This document shows, one piece after another, positions 42,201 through 53,700 of a stretch of DNA of 64,000 bases (within the stretch, counting starts at the first letter, position 1; each line of letters opens with the position of its first letter). The DNA lies in contig NC_135386.1 of the NCBI RefSeq assembly GCF_049243985.1, positions 19,312,202-19,376,201 of the forward strand, given 5' to 3'. The notes under the pieces were generated by a model, which saw only the letters and a list, made by a program, of their open reading frames with translations, ran no database searches and had not been told where the DNA came from. This stretch comes from Paroedura picta (lineage: Eukaryota > Chordata > Lepidosauria > Squamata > Gekkonidae). Both the position numbers and the translations under genes were made by a program.

Positions 42201-45200
42201 GTTTTTTGAGTCTCTTTTCCAGGAAGCATGAAACATTGCTTTTGAGATAAGATGGTGTTCTAGTTGCTATTTTGTGTATTCTATATTCTGTTTTGATTGC
42301 ACTGTTGCTACTGGCTACACTTTGACCTTTAGTCTTGGGTTTATTCCTATATTTGAACTGTTCAAATGTGTGTTTTCTTGTAAACCAGCATGGCAGCTCT
42401 TTTGGAAAAAAATGATCTTGTACAGTAAATAAAGCATCCATAACATCACAGTGGGAAGGGAACTTTCTGTGTGCCCTTGTTGCACAGGAGTGCAGAGGAT
42501 CCTAGGGGCTGTTGCAGACTTTTGACTAGAGACCATGCTACACATGTTAGCAACACTCTGAAAAAATGTAGCGCAAGGTATTGTATATGTATGCTTCAAG
42601 TCAGACTCGAATGTGTTCTGGAATAGGAAGATGCTTCCCCCCAAGCAACCTTTGATAGTAGAGAAGTGTGTTTCACAGTAACTGGAACACCCAGAGCCTC
42701 AAAACACACTTTTGCCTGAATTGGATGATCCTTTTGAGTATATTTGTTCCTCCTGTTGTACGCATAGAGCGGAAAAAATCAGTTTTGTGGCTTTATAAAG
42801 CAATATATTTTCTCCTCCGAACTTAAGAAGTGAACAAAAACTGTCACAAATTTTAAAGGAAAACATTTCTGGCACTAGCAATTGCATATGTTGTTTGCAT
42901 CTGGGGGATTTTTCTAAAGGGCCCCTGCTCCCCGCCCCCCTCAGAATTCCATCAATAAGCTCTGGACCTGTTTGTACTACTATATTGTTATACTGTTATA
43001 TTGTGCTGTTATTTGGTTACAATTATTAGTTATCAGTTATATATGTTTTATAGACTGTTTTATGTATCGTTCTTTGTTATGATGTAAACCGCCCTGAGTC
43101 TACGGGGAGGGCGGTATATAAGTATGATTGATAGATAAATAAATAAATAAATCCCAAGAACATCACTTTTGTTGGAAGAATGGATATTCTACATTGCAAG
43201 CAAATGCCAGCCATCATGGCCCTTATTTCCAGTGCTGCAGCGAGCAAGCAAACTTCCCTAGCTGGTATTATGTGCTTCCAGACATAGTGGGATCACCTCT
43301 GGTGTCAGCTCTGAGAACAACCTACACTCTCAAGAGTTTGTACTTGCTGCAGTGCAAATAGGTTTGCAGCTCTCGCTCAGGATATTGAGCGGGCCGTCCA
43401 GTTGGAGCTCTAGTGCCAAAATGGGGGGCAAGGAGTTGTACATGCTGTGCTCACTTGTGATGCAGCTATCCTCGCAGTTGTTCCAGCTTGCCATCCTATA
43501 GCGGGAGAGTACTCTGCACCAAAAGGGTGTGATTTGAGGAGGGAGACAGTCACGAGACTCCCAGCTTTCCCTTCCTCTGTCCTTCCAGCAACAAGTGTGG
43601 TCCTTTCTGAAGCAAATCAAGTAGCTAACAGCCTAACAGGATGAAATATTTAGAAAAGAGCAAACACCCTCAAAACCCTACTCTAGACAAAGAAACTCTT
43701 TTTTCCTCCTCCTGCAAAATCTCTTCTCCAGCTGAATTCTCCGTGCAAAATGCATCCTCTTTTCTGAGACTGCAAATTATGTGACAGATTTTGCTGCCTC
43801 TTTCCTAGCCAAAATTTACATTCCAATGAACCTTACCTGTACTATTTCATCAGATCATCTTTCTGTTTATAGAAGAAGAGGCTGTGTCTCTCCAGAATGG
43901 TTGGGGTAAAAAAAGAGAGAGAGAGAGAGAGAGGATCCCGGTGTCAAAATTAGTAGATTTCTGCCATTGTTTTATATCTCAGATGCTGCTTTTATCTACA
44001 GAAGGAAAAATGCAGGTTGCTGTTCATAAAGGTGCTTTGTTCTAGTGTGAAGGTGATGATACTGTAAGAGGGGGGAAAGTTAAAAGGCTAGCTGTGTATT
44101 TCTCTCCCCCTCAAAAAAGGACGTGCATCTGGGCTGGGCACCTACCCCTGTTCTGTTGGGCAAATCCTGAGAGGTGAAGGGTTTTCTTTGAAGAGTTGGC
44201 AGTGAAGGTCTGAGAAGCACACTGAATCCTGACCTGGAATCTGGGAGCTGGCTTGCCTCAGAACTGGGCTGCTGGGGGCGTGGGGGGGGGGTGTCCCTTG
44301 ACACCATGTGCAAGTCAGTTTGTTAATGGCTTCCTAGAAAACAAAAGGTTTATGTTTGTGCACCCTTCTTCCTGTGTGGTTGGTTGCAAGCTCTAGTTAG
44401 ATTCCTAATATGACAGGAAACCTTGACCCAAAAATGAGAGGGGGAAATGACTCACTCTTTCTGGCAGACTCTTGTTTCTTGTTTTAGGCCCAGAGTCTTG
44501 TGAGAGGTTCTGTCTGTTTCTGCATTGGGGTGGGACTTGGGTCTGACACTGCATTGTCGGTTGGAGAAGAGGGAGGTGGGGAGAGAAGCAGCTGTGCCAC
44601 CCACAGCTTGTTGGGGAAGAGTGGGATTAAAGTGTTTTATTTATTTTATTTATTTATTTGATTTCTATACCACCCTTCCATATGGCTCAGGGCGGTTTAC
44701 ATACAACATCATAGGGGGATACATGGAACGGGTCAACATACAACATAGTCAATATACAACAATAACAATCCAGTGGTGGTTCTAAACAACACAACTTCAG
44801 TGATCCCAACAATAACAACATAACAAGAAACATATATAAAACAAAATACCTTATTTGGGATGCAGGGCTACTTTGGACCAAAGCTTTCACCGTCTGTTGT
44901 CATTGTGTTTAATCCAAAGCTTATTACTATGTTGGGAGCATATCCTGATATAGGCGGCCCCAAGCATTTGTGTGTGGAGGTGCTAGGACTTGCCACAGCC
45001 TAGCTGCTGCCTTGATGTCTGTCTTGACTCTGTTGGCAGTCTGGATGGGGACCGAGCTGGGAGCTGAGAGTTCCTGGGTGTCCCACTAGACTTGTGGGGT
45101 CAGCTGTGTGACATGCTTTTGTTAGTGGAGCCCAAGTGGGAACAAAGATTATTACATATGCATCCTATTTTTTCTCCCAAGGAGCTCATTATAGAGGAGC

Positions 45201-47733
45201 TACACAACAAACCTCTGAGGTAGGTTAAACTGTAAGATGGGTCACCTGGCCACCTTCATGGCAGAGGAGGGGTTTGAGCATGAGTCTTCTTGGTCACATT
45301 TTTTCACGTAATGGTTACAGAGAAAAACATGCACTGCTGTGGATTTGAAGTTACCAACATGCAAACAGAGCCATTAGTTAGTGGCATTTCCAACAGAGAG
45401 AGAATTGTGCCCCTCCACTGACCTAAGATGCCAGCTCCCCAGAATTCTACATCCCATGTTAGCAGCTTGCCTTTTCCCACAAAGTCTGCACATCACAGAG
45501 TCTTCTCGGTAGTGTTTGCTGTGACATTTCTAGCCTGCACATCTGAAGGGGAGGGAGTGGACTGAAGGTAGTGGGATATTGCCTCCAGAAAGAGGGGGCC
45601 AGTAGTTTGCGACTTGGAATGACTCTGGTCACTGTCCACTGATTCAGAATAGCTGAGCAGCCCTGCATACCATGTGCTCTGCATGCCATGTACAAGGTGG
45701 GGTTAGTTGCTTTGGGACTCACAATGGGTCTGAGGAGCTGCTTAGGCACTCCTAGCTTGGGGTGGCAGTGGGGGAGGAATTATAGTGCTGGGCTGTGGCT
45801 GTCTCATGACATCTGCTGGCTTTTAACTATCTGCCCCCTCAAGTTCTTCTTTATGTATTAGATATAGTGGACAGGTAGAGGTGTCAATAAAGTAAGAAAG
45901 AAATTTGACCTTTTCTTAAACTAAAAAGACAAAAATCATGACCACTGCAAAAAACAAACATGTCACAATAACAATTGATGGTGAAGAGATTGTATGCGTT
46001 CAATTATTAATTTTTCTTGGATCACAAATTGATGGGAGTGGCGATTGCAGTATGGAAATAAAATGTTGAATTGCTCTGGGTCGCTCAGCAATGATGAGCT
46101 TGAATCGAACATGGAAAAGCAAGAACATAAGCTTGACTATCAAATGTAGATTAGTTAGATCTATCATATTTCCAGTAGCCATTTATGACTGTGAAAGTTG
46201 GACAATGAAAAAATCAGACAAGAGAAGAATCGATTCCTTTGCACTCCAGTGTTGGAGAAGGCTTCTGCAGTTTCCACAGACAGCAAAAGTCACAAACAAG
46301 GAAACACTACAGCACATAGAGTTTGATATATCATTGGTAGGCAAAATCACGAAACTCCAGTTCACTTCCTTTCATGCAGTCTAACTCAATGGAGAAAGCA
46401 ATTACTCTAGCATTGGTCAGTTGAAAAAGGAAACCAGGCCGACAGAGGGCACGGTGGTTGGATGCAACTGGAATGGATACCGGCGAGAACATTGCATGGC
46501 TGAGGGAAGTGGTGCGGATTGTGGTAGTGGCTGTGCCATGGGATGGCCAAGAGTTGGACATGACTAAATGGCTGACAATAACAAAGAGGTACCTTCTGCT
46601 CTCTATTCCTGTTGTGCTTTTCTGCAGCAGCTAGCCAAATGGGGAGTTCAGCAAGTGCCTGAGCATGTTCCTCCTGGCAGAGAATCATGTGCTTTAGCAG
46701 CCGCAGGAGGTTTGAGAGGATCTTAGCAAATGCACTATGGAAGGCAGCTTGTCCAGACACAGCCTCCCCTTCAGTAAATGCATCTCCGGAGCAGTTGAGT
46801 AAGATCTCTTGGTGATGTGGGGGAGGAGGTTGCAACGGGTGGTGCAAAGAGTAATTTGCATTTGGAATATCCAGGGTTGGAGGAAGACCGCTCCCTCAAA
46901 TAACAGGAATGATTGCTTGCAGAGAGCTCCAGTTTTCCTCAAACTCAAATGTATTAAACTGATAAAGGAAAGAGTCATGCCATTTATTTGAAAGTTGAGT
47001 GATGCTTTCTTCCCCATGTACTAATGAGGCACATTGTGGGTTAGGCTGAGGAGCCTGGGCTGGAGGTCGCCTGAGGAGGAGGTTTCTTGATGGAACTGGG
47101 AATTAAGGACCCAACTCCCATGCACTCTCTTCTCCCTGTGAACTGTAGCACCTGGTCCTTGGGAATAAGGGCTTGGGTACTTCACTGGTTCTTAAAATAA
47201 CCAGTGAAAATGTTAGGCACCGTGGTGACCTGGTATCTGAAATTTGTGAAGTCCTGGGGTACATGGTTCTCCCTTCCTTTCTTACCCTCACAACAGCCTA
47301 TGAGTTAGATTAGGCTTAGAGAAAGGGATTGACATGAGGTCACATCACTCTCTTCAACAGCAGGTTGAAGATCTGAGCCTAGATCCTAGGCCTGCATTGT
47401 AAGAATATTGTACTGTAGGTTGGGTTGTACATAATTTTCACTGAGGTTGTTTTAGGGTTAAAAATGCAGGTCTAATAGTCTCCCCTCCCTCAGCTCCTTC
47501 CTTAAATGGATTCACCTCCCCTTTCTGTCCCCTCTGTGATCTGTTCTGCCAGTGGAGAAACTGGAAAATTTGGGGGAACACTGAAAAGAAATTCCTGAAA
47601 TACTTTCTAGTTTAGAATGAGGAGAATTTTGTATTTTATATTTTATACGTATAGCATACAAAAATCTAAGGACTTTATGGATTTTTCCAATGGGAAAAAA
47701 TGTCTTTTTTCCAATGGGAAAATCTTAAGGAAT

Positions 47734-47764
<31 letters not shown>

Positions 47765-50700
47765 GATTTATATACCGCCCTCCCCGAAGGCTCAGGGCGG
47801 AATATTGGAGAAAACTGCTTACGAAATATTTTCTGATTTTGAGATAAAAACATTTCATCACAAAGCATTTTACTAATTCCAAATGTTCAGTACAAAAAGT
47901 ACCATATATTTTCCAGTGGAAATATTAGGAAATTTGAGGGAACAATGGAAAAAAGCTCTCTCATAATACTAGACAGGTACGATATTTTCAAGTTTGTTTG
48001 TTTAAATATAAATTTTGTCAACTAATATCGTATATTCAGATTATTATTATTAATGATGATGATCATACATAAAGGGTTCACTGCTTTCAGTGTTCCAAAG
48101 TTTAACTTGATATCCAAACTGGCTGTTTTGGTTTTTTTGTTGTCAGCCATTCAGTCATTTCTGACTCTTGGTGATCCCATGACACAGCTGCTGCCAAAAT
48201 CCTGGATGCCGCACCACCTTCCTCACCCATGCAGTGTTCTGGCCGGTGTCCAACCCCCGTGTTCTTTGTTGGCCTGGCTGGTGGTCCAGACTATGGTGAC
48301 TCTAGGAGAGAGTTTTCAGAGAAATAATACACTTCCTTAAGTACAGAGTATATTTTCTGCCTTTAACTTATATTTTTTATACCTCTCAGGTTGTTATTGT
48401 TGTTATGTGCGAAGTCGTGTCCGACCCATCGCTACCCCATGGACAATGATCCTCCAGGCCTTCCTGTCCTCTACCATTCCCCGGAGTCCATTTCCTGGAG
48501 TCCATGCTACCTCTCAGGTAGCATAAACTAAAAATGCATGTTCTGCAGAAGCATAATATATAGTAGTTTGCAGCTCTTTCACTACTGCTATTGGGTATCC
48601 TTCCAATTTTTCTTGTACACAATGAAGATGTTTATACTTTTAAATTCCATAAGTATGCCAAATAGTACAGCTTTATTAAATAAGAAGATATCATTGTCAC
48701 ATTTTCTGTTGTTCAGTCAGTAATAAGATGAGCTTGAATAGGAAAACAAAACACAACATGGAGCTGGACAAGGATAACAAAAGATAAGAAGCAGCCCCAG
48801 TTAGAAGTAACTGCGTGTCATTTACACAATGAGAAATACTGAACTCCTTTACCTGTTGCATATCATCCCTTCACGATTTTTTTGGTAATAAACTGCAAAT
48901 TTAAATGGATGCCCAATGATTCCACTAATCTATGCAATGAGAAAATATTATTAGTATAAATTTTAAGTAGAAGCAATTGCAGACTCCCACTTATCTTAAA
49001 GTGTTCATGCAGTCATGAAGTCTTGAGTCAAGCAGGAAAAAATCCTGTCACACTTATGCAGCAAAATCTGTTCAAATTTTTCTCCCTGTGGAGTTCCTGA
49101 GAAATTCAAATTTTGTCCTAGGAGAATAGACTAAAGTTGAAACAATCCAATTCCTGTATCCTCTGGTGCAGAATCTGAAGGCAAGATTAGGTGAAACTCC
49201 CAATTTTTTCTTCCCATACTTTAAAAATTCCTGCAGATTTTACATATCTGGCACACACTCACTCCCTGTTGTGCTGGTTTATGTTGCAGATTGTGTATAA
49301 AACAAGAAGGTGCCTGAGAGAAGCGACCCCTGTTCTCTTGTCTGGGGTTGTCCCTTTAAGACCCTGGCTGATTTCAGCAGTTCTTTGCTGCTGGTTGCGA
49401 GTGGTGGGGCTCCTGACTTGGAGGGTGAGCCCCTATGCTGGTGGGAGAGGGCAGTGGCTGGGGAAGGGTTTGTTGCATGGCAGTGGTGACTTCGTTCTAG
49501 CCATTCCTCAACCCACCATTCTGTCTCCCTGGTTCTCAGAGGGTTAGGGTTTTCCATCTCTGGATATAGCAAGGGGGTGTAGGTTCAGCTGATCCAAAGT
49601 GCAGTCTGGGTAGACCAGCAGTTGAAAGCAGATAACTGACCAGCAAGTCTCCAAATTGGACATGGTCATCTGGCTAACTGCCTTGGAGAGCCTCACATTG
49701 CTAAGTGTGTGAGGGGTTCTGGATTTGCCAGGGACTTCTCCATACTGTGCTGTCCTTTGTGTAAATTCTGCTACTGTTGCAGGAAATGGGGAAATAGCTG
49801 AGATCGTGCAAAACAAGTCAGGCAGGTTCCCTTACTCCTCCTTACCCTTCAGGTAAAGCATTCCACTCCCTTTTCGCCCCTGCTTTGCTGAGCTGGTTTC
49901 CTTCTTAAGCAGCTCCTCTGGATGACTTTGTGGGAATTACTGTTATTTTTGTTGCCTTGTTCTTGTGGGGGATGGGGGGATGGAAGCTTTGGTTTGCTAG
50001 GCATGCTTGCAGGGACCTTTCCAAGTGCTCCTTTGTACCCACCTTGCAAGTGGGCACAGTATGGATTTTCTACCCCCCTTCCTCTGCCAATACAGTCTTT
50101 TTGAGATTCAAGTTATGGCTTACAATCTTGCAGAGTCTTTGTGACTCTGATTTCCTCTCTGCTGGTGCCCTTCAGGGTCCTCCCTGCTCTGCAGTCATGA
50201 AATGACCACTTGCTACCAGCCCCCTGCCACCTTCCCCATAGCAGAAGATTCCCACCATCACTATCTGCTGCTCTTCTTTCTTCCTTTTTGTTGCCTTTAT
50301 CCTCCCACAGGCATTTCTTAGCATGTTGCTTCACACTAGATCCGGACGTTGAACATGGCTGCCCCCCATTCAGATCAAATTTGAGTGGCCTAGGGACAGA
50401 GGGGACACCTACCTTAAAAGTGCAATACTGTCGGTTAAGCACCCCTCCCCCTCCCAGCCCTCATGTCTCTTTCCTTTCTTTGTGCGAAAGGGAAGGAGAG
50501 ACGATGATGCAAGAGCCATGTCTGCTTGCTCACAGTGAGAGTGTGACCTTGGCAGTAAGGTGCTGTCTCCTCCTGGGAAAAGGGAAGGAAGAGACACTTT
50601 AGGTTCAGGGCTTTGGGCCACCCAGTGCTTGTTTGCTTGCAGGGACCTTGCCCAGGGAACATTGGTTGCTGCTCCATGTACCTGCATTGCAAGACGGGCC

Positions 50701-53700
50701 TGTGTATTTTCTTGTTTCTCCTTTCTCTGCTACCCTGTTGTGGAAAGTAAGACATGTTTTTACATAAGTTAATAGGCTTGCTTTTCATTGGGCTTCCCCC
50801 CAGGGAACTGTCTTCAGGATTATACCTTCAGCTCCAAATCACCAGTGACTCCAGTGAGGGATCAAGATTTTGCACTAGCTGAGATGAACAAATGAATTCA
50901 AGTTAAAGATTAACTTGCATAAAAATGGCTAAAAATGATATTAGATTCTCAGGCTGACTTGCCTCGTATTTTCTTATAGCTTCAAATATTTTGTGAGAAT
51001 ATAAAGTGAGACTGTTTACTCCTGTTCTTTAAGATATCTCTGTAGTCTAGCATGATATTAAAATTGATTACTGTTTGCTTGCTAGGGTCAGGAGATCCAT
51101 GCCCTCTCCCCTTTTCTGGAATCCAGTGTGCTGTTTTGTCCTGAGGGAGCTTCATCTCCTGCCTGTGTACTCCGTGGGTCTAGCCGGGTACAGTCTGTGC
51201 AGTGGCTTTGGGTGTGGATTGAGATGATATCATTCTTCCCGTTTGGTCAAGTTACCAGCCTGAGACACTTAATTGGAAAATTTTTTGCAGTGGGCGTAGC
51301 AGGAAGAGGCTGGAGCTATCGGAGGTTGTGATTTGGCCCAGTTCCTAAGAGTGATGGCTCAGTCCCTATGTGACAGGACAAGCCTGCTTTGCGAGCCTTG
51401 TTCCGCCTTACCCACCCCCTATTCTGGTTGGTTGCTAACTCCAGCAAGGTGGCAGAAGGGTCTCTTTCTGGGTAACCACCACCACCACACAGTTGATGTA
51501 TGGAATTGCCTGCTGGGAGGACCAGGACGTGTAGATGCCCTTTCCCTTTATGATGCCTTGTCTCTGTGTCTCTCACAGCCCAGTACATGAGCACTGTGGG
51601 GACAATGTACTGCAGGGTAACCCACCCCAGAGGACTAAATGCTTGCCAAGCTACCTCCCCTACCGCTGGGTTTTCTCCTTGCAGTTCCGAGATGGGGGAG
51701 CTTGATGTGGGTCAGAAAACCACTGCCAGCTTCAGATTTATCAAAAGAACAAGGCTCGTGAGCATATATTTAGCACAGCACAGAGATAAGCAAAAGAGAC
51801 AAAATAAATTGGTGAAATGCAATCTTTCTGTCCCTCTGCTAAAACATATCCTATCTGATGTTAAGTATAGAGTAGGCACCTTGCTTAAGGTGTTCCAATG
51901 ACATATTGCATGTTTCTTAGCTCATCTAACAGCCACAAGGTCAAAGATGGGTGCTTACCTCTTCTCCAAATCAGAGCAGCCTCCTACTTTGATGGTCAGC
52001 AGACAAAAGACACTATCTCCTGTGGTCAGCAGCAGATATACCTCTCTGTCCCATCCCACCTGGATTGCCCCAGACTCCCTTCCTCCTCCAGGTGCCTGCT
52101 TCCTTGCTAGACCAATTAGCATTTGAAAGGAGGTAAGCAAGTGATTAACTCTGCACCTTCTCTCTCTTCAAAGGGGGGGGGGAGGACCAAATCTGTGTCA
52201 TTTTGAAATAGCTGGGAGAGGGGGGGGCTGCATTTCACCACACCCTGAAAAATAACTTACATTTCTGGATTGTCTGCTGGAGCCCATGTTCCTCGTCTGT
52301 GTGAGGTTTGGGGCAGAGCAACTGTACACACCCCAGCCTTCCTTCCCTCTTGCATGCTGCCTGACAGATATGGGGCTGCTGCCCCATCTCCAGCACTAGT
52401 TTGGTTGCTGAACTGAAGAGATTTTAATTTGTTTGTGGCACCACTTGCCCAGAAATATTTGCAGGTCTGTACAGTAGAGGCAGAGCCTCTTGTGGCGCAG
52501 AGTGGTAAGGCAGCAGTCATGCAGTCTGAAAACTCTGCCCATGAGGCTGGGAGTTTGATCCCAGCAGCCGGCTCAGGGTTGACTCAGCCTTCCATCCTTC
52601 CGAGGTCGGTAAAATGAGTACCCAGCTTGCTGGGGGGTAAACGGTAATGACTGGGGAAGGCACTGGCAAACCAACCCGTATTGAGTCTGCCATGAAAATG
52701 CTAGAGGGCGTCACCCCAAGGGTCAGACATGACTCGGTGCTTGCACAGGGGATACCTTTACCTTTACAGTAGAGGCAGAGCAGGCAAAAGGACTCTCATG
52801 GCATGTAAAGTCAGACCGTTGCAAACTGGAAGGGAGGAAACCTCTAGTTAGTGGTAGCTCCCTGGATGCCCAGACAGCATGGACACAGATGCTAGGCTTT
52901 CTTTATTGGTGTCCAACCAACCCATTAGGCCTTTGGAAATGCATGGCTGGATACATGCCCAAGAAAAACCGTTTATTACTTGCAATAGTTATTTAACAAA
53001 CCTGAACCTATTTTACTGCTGTTAGCATAGAATTTTGTTATATGCCCCTCCAAACTTTTAAATTTTTGCTGGGAAAAGGTATTGGAGCCCTTTGCATTAA
53101 CTGCCAAGTTTTTCCCTAGGAACTTTTGAAAGAGGCAGTTGTTTGTTTGTTATTTAGATGTATATACTGCCACATTTCCTAGGAACCCGCGGCGGTTCCC
53201 AGAAGTGGTCGAAAACATAAGTAGTCTATCCCATCCCACCTCGTTGAGACAGTTCAGATGGATCAGTTACTAACCTCTACGCCAGGTTCTAGCTTAGCTT
53301 TCCTAGGGCAGGTGATAGTCTGTCCTTGACCCATTACGATCTTGTTCCAAGCAGTTTTAGTTGCATCTTTGCTTGAAGCTAGACACAGGATTGTTTTCGC
53401 TGTTGAGACTGCTTCATCTTTATATGGTTGACTACACCATTCTTGGCTGAAGGTAGATCACCTCTCCAAGACTGTTCTGTACCAGAGAGAGAAACACCAT
53501 GCCAGATTAAGTCCTAGTGGAGACCAAGCAAAAGGGCCTGCAAGATGGAGCTCTTCCACCAAGCCTTTGGCTGGGGCCAGTGACCTCATAACATTTACAG
53601 GCCCTCCCTGACAAAATACCCCCTTTGATACATCTTATTGTGGAAGATTTTCTGATAGTGACCAATCCCTGAGTTGAATGACAATAATTGCTACTAGTTG

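Noticed and set aside
43914-43932. (GA)n, (TC)n and poly-C/G runs across introns
   Set aside because: Ordinary simple repeats with no associated structure.
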